Source: Halopelagius inordinatus | Lineage (GTDB): Archaea; Halobacteriota; Halobacteria; Halobacteriales; Haloferacaceae | NCBI RefSeq assembly: GCF_900113245.1 | Contig: NZ_FOOQ01000005.1 | Location: forward strand, 110,170-174,169 | DNA length: 64,000 bases | Reading direction: 5' to 3' | Part shown: positions 34,302-42,718 of the stretch, piece after piece | How positions within the stretch are numbered: position 1 is the first letter of the stretch | How the letters are laid out: each line of letters opens with the position of its first letter | Notes under the pieces: model-generated | Databases searched by the model: none | What the model saw: the letters and a program-made list of their open reading frames with translations, nothing else | What the model was told of the DNA's origin: nothing | Position numbers and translations under genes: made by a program

Positions 34302-35318
34302 ATGTCAGATACGATGCAGGCGGTCGTCGTCGCGGAACCGGGCGGCGAGTTCCAGGTCGTCGAACGCGACGTCCCCGACCCCGGGCCGGGCGAGGTCCGA
34401 GTCGCCGTCGAGGCCTGTGGCATCTGCCACAGCGACGCCTACGTCAAAGAGGGGACCTACCCGGGCATCTCCTACCCGCGCGTACCGGGTCACGAGATCG
34501 CCGGTCGGGTCGACGCCGTCGGCGACGAGGTGGAACAATGGAGCCCCGGCGACCGCGTCGGCGTCGGCTGGCACGGCGGCCACTGTTTCACGTGCGAGGC
34601 CTGCCGTCGTGGGAACTTCCTCCAGTGCGAGAACGGCGACGTCACTGGCCTCACGTACGACGGTGGCTACGCCGAGTACGCCACGATCCCCGCCGAAGCC
34701 GTCGCGGCCGTGCCCGAGGACCTCGACGCCGCCGACGCCGCACCCCTGCTCTGTGCCGGCGTCACCACCTACAACGCCCTCCGGACCAGCCACGCCGACC
34801 CCGGCGACCTCGTCGCGGTCCAGGGCGTCGGCGGTCTCGGCCACCTCGGCGTCCAGTACGCCCACGCCGCCGGGTTCGAGACCGTAGCGCTCTCGCACAG
34901 TCCCGACAAGGAGACCCTCGCCCGTGACCTCGGCGCGGACCACTTCGTGAACACCGCCGAGGAAGACCCCGCAGAGCGGTTGCAGGAACTCGGCGGCGCA
35001 GACGTGGTACTCGCCACCGCGCCCGTCAGCGACGCCATCGAATCGGTCCTCGGCGGCCTCGGCACCGACGGTCGCGTCGTCGTCGTCGGCGTTCCCGGCG
35101 AGCCAGTATCGGTCGATGCCCAGCAGTTGGTCGGCACCCGAAGCGGCGTCGAGGGCTGGGCCTCCGGTCACGCCCGTGACTCCCAAGACACCTTGGAGTT
35201 CAGTTCACTCCGCGACATCACCCCCGAGATAGAGACCTACTCGCTGGACGAGGTCGACGCCGCTTACGAGCGGATGATCGAGAACGAGGCTCGCTTCCGG
35301 GTCGTGTTGGAACCCTGA
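34302..35318 (+). CDS. zinc-dependent alcohol dehydrogenase (MDR family)
   Basis: 338 aa medium-chain alcohol dehydrogenase. Catalytic zinc ligands lie in CGICHSD (Cys39) and GHE (His63); the structural zinc lobe has Cys-x2-Cys-x2-Cys-x7-Cys (CFTCEACRRGNFLQC); NAD(P) motif GVGGLGHLG near 175-183. It resembles the AdhA-type enzymes that interconvert aldehydes and alcohols. Third codon positions are unusually C-rich compared with neighbours, hinting at separate ancestry. It could dispose of acetaldehyde made by the distant eut genes, but this is only an idea. Confidence 0.88.
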   Translation: MSDTMQAVVVAEPGGEFQVVERDVPDPGPGEVRVAVEACGICHSDAYVKEGTYPGISYPRVPGHEIAGRVDAVGDEVEQWSPGDRVGVGWHGGHCFTCEACRRGNFLQCENGDVTGLTYDGGYAEYATIPAEAVAAVPEDLDAADAAPLLCAGVTTYNALRTSHADPGDLVAVQGVGGLGHLGVQYAHAAGFETVALSHSPDKETLARDLGADHFVNTAEEDPAERLQELGGADVVLATAPVSDAIESVLGGLGTDGRVVVVGVPGEPVSVDAQQLVGTRSGVEGWASGHARDSQDTLEFSSLRDITPEIETYSLDEVDAAYERMIENEARFRVVLEP

Positions 35319-35429
35319 CTCCGGAGACGAGCCTCGCCTCCGTCGCTCTCGCCCGGTCGGTCGAACGGTTCGTGCGCCGTCACGGTCGCCGGCGAGGCGT
35401 TCGGTTTCTGCTGACGGTCGCGCGTAGAC

Positions 35430-36218
35430 TCACTCCATCGCCGCGTTCACGGCGTCGAGAAGGGCGTCGTGTGCTCGGCCGTTCGAGGCGACGATACCTC
35501 GGCCGTGAGGCCGCCACGGATCGCCGTCGAGGTCGGTGACGGTGCCGCCCGCCTGCGCGACGTGGTACGCGCCCGCGACGGTGTCCCAGGCGTTCGGGTC
35601 CTCGTCGAAGGCCACGGCGGCGTCGAGGGCACCGGACGCGACCATAGACAGCGTCAACTGCGCGGAGCCGAGTCGCCGCACCTCGCCGAACCGTTCCGTG
35701 AGTAACTTCGAGAGCGACCCGACGGTGTCGCCGTCGTCGGCCGTCCACCGAAGCGTCGGAGCGACGACGAACGTCTCGGGGTCGGACGCGTCGCTCACGG
35801 AGACGGGCCGTCCGTCCGTTCGCGTCCCGTTCGGCGTGGCTCGGTACGTCTCGGAGCGCACGGGCGCGACGTTGACCGCACTCAGGGGGTCGCCGTCTTC
35901 GACGACTGCGACGCTCGTCACCCAGTCGTGCATGCCGCGGGTGTAGTTCTGCGTCCCGTCGATGGGGTCGATAATCCACACGTACCCCTCGTCCGGGACG
36001 GTTTGTCGTTCGTCCTCCTCTTCACCGACGACTGCGTCGTCGGGGAACTGGTCGCGGACGACAGACACTACCCGGCGCTGCGTCGCCCGGTCGATATCCG
36101 TGACGACGTCGGTCTTGCTCGACTTTCGCTCGACGGTCAGGTCGGACCGGAAATGTCGCTTCGCGTACGCTGCCCCTTCGGCGGCGGCGTCGATAGAGAC
36201 GGTTTCTCTCGTCGGCAT
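35430..36218 (-). CDS. inositol monophosphatase/FBPase-like phosphatase
   Basis: 262 aa from ATG 36218. Metal-dependent phosphatase of the IMPase superfamily: VGEEED (metal ligands), DPIDGTQNYTRG (the signature, near 83-94) and WDTVAGAYHVAQAGG near the end. In archaea these enzymes act on inositol phosphates or fructose 1,6-bisphosphate. The 22 residues before the ATG in the open frame are Arg-rich and not part of the family. Confidence 0.88.
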   Translation of the reverse strand: MPTRETVSIDAAAEGAAYAKRHFRSDLTVERKSSKTDVVTDIDRATQRRVVSVVRDQFPDDAVVGEEEDERQTVPDEGYVWIIDPIDGTQNYTRGMHDWVTSVAVVEDGDPLSAVNVAPVRSETYRATPNGTRTDGRPVSVSDASDPETFVVAPTLRWTADDGDTVGSLSKLLTERFGEVRRLGSAQLTLSMVASGALDAAVAFDEDPNAWDTVAGAYHVAQAGGTVTDLDGDPWRPHGRGIVASNGRAHDALLDAVNAAME

Positions 36219-36317
36219 ACGCACACCTCGTAGGCGAGAACGAAATACTCCCGGATACGGGTCGAACCGTCGCGGCCGCCGCACCCCTCGGAAATCGGTT
36301 CGCCCGCCGACCGCGCG

Positions 36318-36734
36318 TTACCGCAGTTCTTCGAACGCCTCGACGCCCGCCTGCGCGACGGTCATGTCTTGCTCCACTTCACCACCGCTGACGCCGATAG
36401 TCGCGACGATTTCGCCGTCGACTTCGAGCGGATAGCCGCCGCCGAAGACGACGATTCGGTTTCGATCCGTCGTCTGAAGCCCGTACAGCGATTCACCGGG
36501 TTGGGAGGGCTCGGCGAGTGCGTCCGTACTCGTCTCCAAGGCGGCGGCCGTGTACGCCTTGTTCCGCGATATCTCCACCGACGCCAACCACGCGCCGTCC
36601 ATCCGGTGTTGGGCGACGAGGTTCCCCTCGTCGGTGGCGACGGTGATCACCATCGGTTGTCCGATTTCGTCGGCTTTCTCTTCGGCCGCTTCGATTACCT
36701 CTGTGGCGGTTTCGAGACTAACTGTCTGAGACAT
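36318..36734 (-). CDS. GlcG/HbpS family heme-binding-like protein
   Basis: 138 aa, the standard length for the GlcG/HbpS/Cbu family: EEKADEIGQPMVITVATDEGNLVAQHRMDGAWLASVEISRNKAYTAA with the helix that follows, then RIVVFGGGYPLEV and GEIVATIGVSGGEVEQDMTVAQAGVEA. Members bind heme or cobalamin-related cofactors or act beside diol and glycolate metabolism. No signal peptide, so cytosolic. Its partner pathway is not evident here. Confidence 0.85.
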   Translation of the reverse strand: MSQTVSLETATEVIEAAEEKADEIGQPMVITVATDEGNLVAQHRMDGAWLASVEISRNKAYTAAALETSTDALAEPSQPGESLYGLQTTDRNRIVVFGGGYPLEVDGEIVATIGVSGGEVEQDMTVAQAGVEAFEELR

Positions 36735-36986
36735 TACAGTTCTCGACTCGCGCGCCGCTCACCTATCTCTTGTGACAGTCGAAGCGACGGAGTCGCTTCA
36801 GTCCTGCGAATACCGAAGGTTAGGAGACTGTAAGGACAATCAGTTCGTCTCTCGGTGTTTCCCGTCGTCAGGAGATGCGCTGCGTTCGAACGACTCGAAG
36901 ACCGTCTACCCTCCACTCCTGCAAGTGAAGAGGAGGTCGGACGTCTCTCGACGCCTGCGGCGACTCGGAAACGGAGAACTGACCGG

Positions 36987-37595
36987 TCAGTCGCCGTCGT
37001 CGGGTGACTCGCAGTCGAGCGACGCCTCACAACACGAGGAGACGTAAGAATCGACCTCTCGAACCAGCTTGCAGTCTCGGAACCGTCTGGCGACGATATC
37101 GTCACACTCCGTACAGATGAACAGGTACGCGGGCGTGGCGAAGTGGCGAACCCGGACGGGCGCGTCGAGTGCCTCGGCGCGACGCTCGAACGCCGCCCCG
37201 TGGTCCGTGGTTCCGAACCGTTGGAACTGTTCGACGTGGACGAGTTCGTGTCTGAGCGTCGCCGTCCACTCGCCGAAGTCGAACGACTCGAACGCCCGCC
37301 ACGAGAGCGACATCGTACAGGTCGGAGCGCCCCCGTCTTCGCTCAGAGTCGGCCGGTCGGCCCACGCTATCGGGTCGCCGACGGTCGCCTCGGAAATCTT
37401 CGGTCGTTTCACCGCCGCCGCCCGCCGTTTCGCTCGGGTCGAAACCTCCCACGACACCCGAGAGAGGTCCACGCGCAGGTCGAACGACGAGACGGCCCGT
37501 TCGCAGTACTCCTTCGACAGTTCGACCGACGTCTCGTGGTCGTCGGCGGTTTCGAACTCCCGTCGGAGGCGACTCGCGCGGACTCGTTCGGACAC
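36987..37595 (-). CDS. SprT-like zinc metallopeptidase domain protein
   Basis: 202 aa from GTG 37595. The zinc motif HELVHVEQF is followed by DHGAAFERRAEAL, as in SprT/Spartan-type proteins, and the C-terminus carries a zinc-ribbon-like set of Cys (ICTEC, then SSCCEA). In eukaryotes the family cleaves DNA-protein crosslinks; the haloarchaeal role is unknown. The longer frame to 37754 overlaps the MFS promoter and lacks homology, so the GTG is chosen. Confidence 0.8.
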   Translation of the reverse strand: MSERVRASRLRREFETADDHETSVELSKEYCERAVSSFDLRVDLSRVSWEVSTRAKRRAAAVKRPKISEATVGDPIAWADRPTLSEDGGAPTCTMSLSWRAFESFDFGEWTATLRHELVHVEQFQRFGTTDHGAAFERRAEALDAPVRVRHFATPAYLFICTECDDIVARRFRDCKLVREVDSYVSSCCEASLDCESPDDGD

Positions 37596-37748
37596 TATCG
37601 GCCGGTCAGTCGGCGGCGAGAAAACTGTTCGGGTCTCTCGCAGACGGAGATGTCGAACCGCGCGTGAGACGGGGAGAGAGACGACTCGCGTCCCCGCCGT
37701 CACCTTCGAACCGTAAGGGTCTGGTAACCTCCCCGTGGAGAGGGGAAC

Positions 37749-38936
37749 GTGCAACCGACGGCCACCGAAGAGCGGTTACGCGGCGGGTACGCGGGGCGCA
37801 TGCTGTTGGCCGTCTCGGTGGGATGGGCAGTCCTCCAGACGGGCCGGTTCCTCCTCTCGCCGCTCTTGCCGACTATCATTTCGGACCTCCAGATAACGGA
37901 AGCGACCGCAGGAATCGCCCTCGCGCTGTTTCAAGGCGTCTACGCGCTCTCTCAGTATCCGGGCGGCGAGTACTCCGACCGGTGGACGCGCGCGACGCTC
38001 ATCGTCCCCGGACTGATCGTCCTCGTCGTCGGATTCCTCGCGTTCGGCGTGGCGTGGAGCCTCCCCGCCTTCGTCGCCGCCGCAGTCGTCGTGGGTCTCG
38101 GGAAGGGCCTGTTCGCGATTCCGTCGCGCGCGCTCCTCTCGGACCTGTTCGTTCAGCGACGGGGACGCGCGCTGGGCGTCTACGCCGCGGGGACGGACGT
38201 CGGCGGCCTCCTCTCGTCGGGTCTCGCAGTGCTGGCTCTTACCTACGCGACGTGGCGCGCACCGTTCTTTCCCGTCGCGGCGGTGTTGGCCTTCGTGACC
38301 GTCCTCTACGTCGTCTGGTCGCGAGAGGAGTACGTCGTCGGCGACCCCTCTCTCGACGTCGGCGGGACGGCCCGCCGACTCGCCGCCAGTCCGACGCAAC
38401 GGCGGACGCTCGCGGCGTTCTCGCTTTTTTACTTCATGGTCGGAGGGTTCATCAACTTCCTCCCGACGTATCTGGCGACGACGAAGGGGTTCTCGCAGGG
38501 ACTCGCGAGTGCGACGTTCGCCATCGTCTTCGCCGTCGGGTTGGCCGTCAAACCCGTCGCGGGCGGACTCGGCGACCGGTTCTCGCGCCGCGGCATCGCC
38601 GTCGTCGGAATCTCGTTTGCGGCGCTCTCGCTGGCGGCACTCGTCGTCGCCGCCTCGGCGCCGGTGGTGTGGGTGTCGGTCGGACTGCTGGCGTTAGGGT
38701 ACAAAACGGGATTTCCGCTCGCGGACGCCATCATCATGGACGACGCGCCCGACGGCGACATGGGAGCGGATTTGGGCGCGGCGCGGGCGCTGTTTCTCGG
38801 TGCGAACGCAGTCGGTCCGGCGTACGTCGGCGTCGTCGTGACGTACGCGAACTACACCGCCGCGTTCGGCGGCCTCGTGGTCTGTCTGGTCGTCGCGGCG
38901 GGATTGCTCCTCTGGGGCGAGCGAAACGGGTCGTGA
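37749..38936 (+). CDS. MFS transporter
   Basis: 395 aa, 12 helices, major facilitator superfamily. The loop 2-3 signature appears as GGEYSDRWTRA and TM4-5 shows GKGLFAIPSRALLSDLF; the second half repeats it as GGLGDRFSRRG. It resembles drug or organic-acid carriers of haloarchaea, without a telling substrate motif. Begins at GTG 37749, diverging from the SprT-like gene. Confidence 0.88.
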   Translation: MQPTATEERLRGGYAGRMLLAVSVGWAVLQTGRFLLSPLLPTIISDLQITEATAGIALALFQGVYALSQYPGGEYSDRWTRATLIVPGLIVLVVGFLAFGVAWSLPAFVAAAVVVGLGKGLFAIPSRALLSDLFVQRRGRALGVYAAGTDVGGLLSSGLAVLALTYATWRAPFFPVAAVLAFVTVLYVVWSREEYVVGDPSLDVGGTARRLAASPTQRRTLAAFSLFYFMVGGFINFLPTYLATTKGFSQGLASATFAIVFAVGLAVKPVAGGLGDRFSRRGIAVVGISFAALSLAALVVAASAPVVWVSVGLLALGYKTGFPLADAIIMDDAPDGDMGADLGAARALFLGANAVGPAYVGVVVTYANYTAAFGGLVVCLVVAAGLLLWGERNGS

Positions 38937-38954
38937 AGGGCGGCTGGCCGTCCG

Positions 38955-39113
38955 TTACGGACCGATGTCGTCGCGCCGGATGTAGAGGACGACGAGACCC
39001 AGCACTAACAGCCCGACCCCCCACCACAGCGAGTCTCCAGGGAGGTACGCCAACAGGAGTGACACGATACCGGACGTGAAAAGCGACCACCCGATTGTCG
39101 TTTGATAGGTCAC
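38955..39113 (-). CDS. 52-residue two-helix membrane protein
   Basis: A short minus-strand gene convergent to the MFS gene, from GTG 39113. Two hydrophobic helices (SLFTSGIVSLLLAYL and WWGVGLLVLGLVVLYI) joined by PGDSL, ending with the charged RRDDIGP. The hairpin pattern is typical of small haloarchaeal membrane proteins. No known function. Confidence 0.55.
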   Translation of the reverse strand: MTYQTTIGWSLFTSGIVSLLLAYLPGDSLWWGVGLLVLGLVVLYIRRDDIGP

Positions 39114-39572
39114 ACCCGATCTTCGCCCCTCTATCAGTTAGGCTCTTGGGCAGCAAATAACCGTTAAGATTAGCGTACTCGGGGGTGTGCTGCCGGCCCG
39201 GTAGAGGGGAGGCGTCGAAGGTGATGCGACGTTCGCGAGGCGGTAAATCGGTCAAAGATGGCAAAATCATCAAATTGTCAAAACTGTTAAAGACGTCAAA
39301 AATGTCTTGGCTGTCAAAATAGTAAAGACGTCAAAATTAGAAGACTATCGAGCCCGATTTCGAATCCGACACTCTCGGGTAACCGACGGGTTTTGCCAGA
39401 TACTGTGGACATCGAACGAGCACCGCCCCGCCGAACGGTTGCGGAGTCGTCGGCGGAGGCGTCGTGACGACGCGGTGCCGGACCCCGTTCTCGGATCGTC
39501 CGTTCCAGTCAGACAAACGGTTAAGAAGCACGCGTCCGAAGAATACGACGGTGGAAGCGCCACCAGATATCC
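39114..39572. other. intergenic region before Hsp20
   Basis: 459 bases without a gene. Its centre is an AT-rich tandem repeat (39251-39338). A TTAAG-type box near 39520 could serve the Hsp20 promoter with a leader of about 25 bases. Confidence 0.5.
39251..39338 (+). repeat. nine-base tandem repeat, about ten units
   Basis: Units of consensus GTCAAAAnn begin at 39251, 39260, 39269, 39277, 39286, 39295, 39304, 39313, 39322 and 39330, a steady 8-9 base period. The best copies (39277, 39295, 39313, 39330) are perfect GTCAAAA. A 14-mer TAAAGACGTCAAAA occurs twice (39288 and 39323). In-frame stops rule out a coding repeat. It lies 235 bases before Hsp20. Confidence 0.7.
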
Positions 39573-40007
39573 ATGATGCCGAACAAAGATCCGTTCCGAG
39601 AGATAGAGCGCATGGTCGAGGAGATAAACCGGCAGTTCGAGCAGTCCCCGTGGGCGACGGGCGGCGAGGAGGCGTTCGGCCGAGACTCGGTGGACGTCGA
39701 CCTCGCGGACCACGGCGACGAGTTCGTCGTCACCGCCGACCTCCCCGGGTTCCGCAAAGAGAACATCGACGTCCAGTGTACGGACGACCGACTGACGATT
39801 CGCGCCGACAGAGAGAACGAAACCGAGACCGGTGAGGAGAACTACATCCGCCGAGAGCGCACCACAGAACAGATGCGGCGGTCGGTCCGCCTCCCCGAAC
39901 CCGTCGACGCTGACGGCGTTTCCGCGACGTTCCGAAACGGCGTCCTCAGCGTCACGCTTCCGAAGGTCGACTCCTCGGAGACGGGTCAGAACATCGATAT
40001 CGAGTGA
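39573..40007 (+). CDS. Hsp20/alpha-crystallin small heat shock protein
   Basis: 144 aa ATP-independent chaperone that binds unfolding proteins. Alpha-crystallin domain about 45-140: VDVDLADHGDEFVVTADLPGFRKENIDVQ, then LTIRADRE, RRERTTEQMRRSVRLPEPVD, and the A-x-x-x-n-GVL motif FRNGVLSVTLPK. The C-terminal IxI-type end is NIDIE. Two ATG codons are adjacent (39573, 39576). A repeat array precedes it. Confidence 0.9.
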   Translation: MMPNKDPFREIERMVEEINRQFEQSPWATGGEEAFGRDSVDVDLADHGDEFVVTADLPGFRKENIDVQCTDDRLTIRADRENETETGEENYIRRERTTEQMRRSVRLPEPVDADGVSATFRNGVLSVTLPKVDSSETGQNIDIE

Positions 40008-40162
40008 GCGGAATCGCTGGCCGGGTGGCCGACGAGGCCACGCGTGACCGTACAACTCCCGGCCACCATCGACCGAACGGATGTCCGCCGAACCCGGACC
40101 CGAGAAATCGACCGGCGGGTTAGAACCCGCGGCCGACTCGACGGGAGAGCGCCGTCGCATGA

Positions 40163-40168
40163 TTTATT
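40163..40168 (+). promoter_or_regulatory. TATA box deciding the hydrolase start
   Basis: TTTATT is centred 26-27 bases before the in-frame GTG at 40192 and lies inside the longer frame that opens at 40081. Confidence 0.5.
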
Positions 40169-40191
40169 CTCCGCCCCGTTCTACTCCGATC

Positions 40192-41007
40192 GTGGGACGA
40201 GTTCGCATCACCGACGACGTAGCCTTGTACTGCCAGGACCTCGGCGACGGTCCGCCGGTCGTTCTCCTACACGGCGGGTGCATGAGCCACCGGGTCTGGG
40301 AGTCGCAGGTCTGCGCACTCGTCGAGTCGGGGTTCCGCGTCGTCACGCCGGACCTACGGGGGCACGGCGAGTCCGACAAGCCGGTCAGTTCCTACACCGC
40401 AGCGATGTTCGCCGACGACATCGCGTCTCTCTGCGACGCACTCGGTGTCGGACCCGTCGCTCTGGTCGGTTGGTCGTTCGGCGCGACGGTCGCCGCCGCG
40501 TTCGCTGAGGCCCACCCCGACCGATTGGACAGACTCGCACTCGTATCGAGCAGTATCTTCTCCGACGTCGCTCGGACCGCATCGGCGGGAGACAGAGAGA
40601 ACGACCTCCCGATAGAGAAGATGCTGGCGAACCAACGGCGTAATCGACCGCGAGGGATGGAACGGTTCGTCGCCGGGATGTTCGGCGGGGAGACGGACGA
40701 GTGGACGCACCGGTGGCTCTGGTCCATCGGAATGCAGACCCCGATGCGAGTGGCCATCAAGACGCTCGAAAACTACGTCGACCCCGACGCGGACTCCCTG
40801 CGCGCCGGGTTAGCCTCGCTGGACGTCCCGAGCGCCGTCTTCCACGGTGCGCGCGATAACTCCGCGACGCTCGCCGAAGCCGAGTTCCTCGCCACGGACG
40901 TGCTGCGAAACGGAACGTTCGTCCCGTTCGAGGAGAGCGGTCACGTTCCGTTCATCGAGGAGTCGGCGCGGTTCGACGACCGGTTGGTGGCGTTTCTCGA
41001 AGCGTAA
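40192..41007 (+). CDS. alpha/beta hydrolase
   Basis: 271 aa from GTG 40192. Alpha/beta-hydrolase fold with oxyanion HGG (VVLLHGGCMSHRVWE), nucleophile Ser in GWSFGA, DLRGHGESDKP between them, acid Asp in HGARDN and catalytic His in ESGHVPFIEE. Substrate unknown; esterase or haloperoxidase-like members share this pattern. In-frame starts at 40081 and 40159 are possible, but the extra residues are low-complexity and the promoter favours 40192. Confidence 0.82.
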   Translation: MGRVRITDDVALYCQDLGDGPPVVLLHGGCMSHRVWESQVCALVESGFRVVTPDLRGHGESDKPVSSYTAAMFADDIASLCDALGVGPVALVGWSFGATVAAAFAEAHPDRLDRLALVSSSIFSDVARTASAGDRENDLPIEKMLANQRRNRPRGMERFVAGMFGGETDEWTHRWLWSIGMQTPMRVAIKTLENYVDPDADSLRAGLASLDVPSAVFHGARDNSATLAEAEFLATDVLRNGTFVPFEESGHVPFIEESARFDDRLVAFLEA

Positions 41008-41078
41008 TCGTAGCCGTTCGACCGGTTCGAACGATTCCCGGTGGTTCGTCCCCGCCCGTTCGAGCGAGGGCGGTCCCG

Positions 41079-41537
41079 TTACAGAACTACTCGCGTAACG
41101 CCCGACGGACGTCCGGGCGGGACGACTCGCGAGTGGACGATGTTGAGGTCGTTCACAGTCCCGAGCAGGAGGTTCGGAAGCTCTTTTTCGAGCGGTTCAC
41201 CCCGAAGTCGGTGTCTGGGTCCGGAGACGCTTATCGCTCCTAAGACATCGCCGTGCTCGTCTCTCACTACTGAGCGCGTGGAGTCCGAGAGGTGCGCGAG
41301 AATCGCCCTCCCGGCGGAGGGCGCGCGCAACGGAACGCGTTTCCCGATTTCTGGGTCGGTCTGTACCGCGTGGGCACCGATCTCTCGGTGGACGTACACC
41401 GCCCGTCCCTGCTCCTCGGCCACGAACTGCGCCCGTTCGCACGTCTCGACTTCGCGACCGACCCCGACGACGCCCGCGAAGTCGCTGAGGGAGTCGGCAG
41501 GAACGCGGAAGCCATCGAGATGGGCGCTATCGGACAC
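41079..41537 (-). pseudogene. IclR regulator remnant with internal deletion
   Basis: The effector-binding domain of an IclR regulator is recognisable in two blocks: ERAQFVAEEQGRAVYVHREIGA to GRAILAHLSDS, and then directly VVRDEHGDVLGAISVSGPRHRL to ELPNLLLGTVNDLNI. About 60 residues that normally separate them are gone, in frame. The N-terminal winged helix (about 70 aa) is absent too, its place taken by antisense of another remnant. This cannot be a working regulator. Confidence 0.7.
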
Positions 41538-41610
41538 TTCCCGATGAGCGAGAACCCCGAACCGTTCAAACAGTACCTCAAACCGGTACTGGGCGAGATT
41601 CGGAGCGAAG
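41490..41610 (+). pseudogene. C-terminal remnant of an LLM-class oxidoreductase
   Basis: About 35 residues, NAEAIEMGAIGHFPMSENPE and PFKQYLKPVLGEIR, match the last helix region of F420/FMN luciferase-like monooxygenases (HFPMSENPE then a Phe-rich helix). Nothing of the barrel remains upstream. It abuts the IclR remnant on the other strand, showing that two genes were cut and joined here. Confidence 0.5.
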
Positions 41611-42001
41611 GGGTCGACGTCCCCGAACAGATGACGCCCGAATCCGTCGGCGTCGATCTCGAAGAGTCCGGAAGCGCGACGGCGTCGAGATTCTTTTTGC
41701 TTCGACTACCGGACCGCCGGAGTGCGTACAGATGTTATTGGATGTGCTTCGGCTCGCGGGGCCGTGGCGTTCTGTTCGTCCCGTGACTGTTCATATATAA
41801 TGTACCTTTTGGCCTCGAACACGCCACTATTTTAGTTATTTTCTAATAATTCTCCCTACTAGTTCATATATTCAACTGTACTTGCCGATTCGACGGTGGC
41901 GAAGAGGACCGACGACGAACGCGACGACCCCGTCAGCGAGAGATCTATGTATTTATGTGTTCGAGGGCGCTCGGGTAAACGACCGCGGCCGACCGTCCGA
42001 G
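41611..42001. other. AT-rich gap
   Basis: No gene supported. 41790-41885 is strongly AT-rich, in contrast to the flanks, and lies after the end of the cobalamin operon. Confidence 0.4.
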
Positions 42002-42697
42002 TCAGTACTCGGTCCCCTTGCGCGCCCGTTGTCCCTCGTCGATAGGGTGTTTCACCTTCCGAACGTTCGTCACGAGGTCCGCGGCGTCGAGGAGATACGT
42101 CGGTTCGGTGTGGCTCCCCGTGAGGACGAGTTCGAGGCTCTCGGGTTTCTCTCGGACCAAATCGAGGACGGACGCCTCGTCGAGCAGTCCCATATCGACC
42201 GCGTACAGAACTTCGTCGAGGACGAGCATGTGGACGCCGTCCTCCGGCGGAGCGTCGAGTTCGAACGGCGTCGTGAGGTCGGCGTCACCCGCCGCGTCGA
42301 CGAGTTCGGTCACCCGGTCGAACCCGGCGGCCACCCGTTTTTCGTGGTCCTCGTCGTCGCTTCCGTCGGCCATTCCGGCCCACCCGTAGTGACCGAGATT
42401 CTCGTAGGAGAACCCCGGCATCGCCGCGATGGCGTTGTACTCGCCGCGGACCGCCTCCACGGAGTCCGCGCCGCCTTTCATGAACTGGAGCATGTGGACG
42501 CGGTAGCCGTGACCGGCGGCGCGAAAGCCCATGCCCATCGCCGCGGTGGTCTTTCCCTTTCCGTCGCCCCACCACGCTTGCACGAGGCCGAAATCGTCGG
42601 GCGCGGACGGTTCGATGCTCGCGGCGTCGGGTCGGACGCCGCGGCCGGGCGTGTTTCGTCGGACGGTGTCTGGGTCGGTATCGTTCGTATCAGTCAT
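42002..42697 (-). CDS. cobA: cob(I)yrinic acid a,c-diamide adenosyltransferase
   Basis: 231 aa CobA/BtuR-type enzyme that attaches the 5'-deoxyadenosyl group of ATP to cobalt, giving adenosyl-corrinoid. The P-loop-like GDGKGKTTAAMG is near 49-60, followed by HMLQFMKGG; the later ADLTTPFELDAPPEDGVHMLVLDEVLYAVD carries the Walker B-like acidic residues. It is the last gene of the minus-strand run with cbiA and cbiE, 21 bases after cbiA. Its product is the cofactor needed by EutBC. Confidence 0.92.
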   Translation of the reverse strand: MTDTNDTDPDTVRRNTPGRGVRPDAASIEPSAPDDFGLVQAWWGDGKGKTTAAMGMGFRAAGHGYRVHMLQFMKGGADSVEAVRGEYNAIAAMPGFSYENLGHYGWAGMADGSDDEDHEKRVAAGFDRVTELVDAAGDADLTTPFELDAPPEDGVHMLVLDEVLYAVDMGLLDEASVLDLVREKPESLELVLTGSHTEPTYLLDAADLVTNVRKVKHPIDEGQRARKGTEY

Positions 42698-42718
42698 TGG
42701 TAACTCTCCGTAGTCGTC

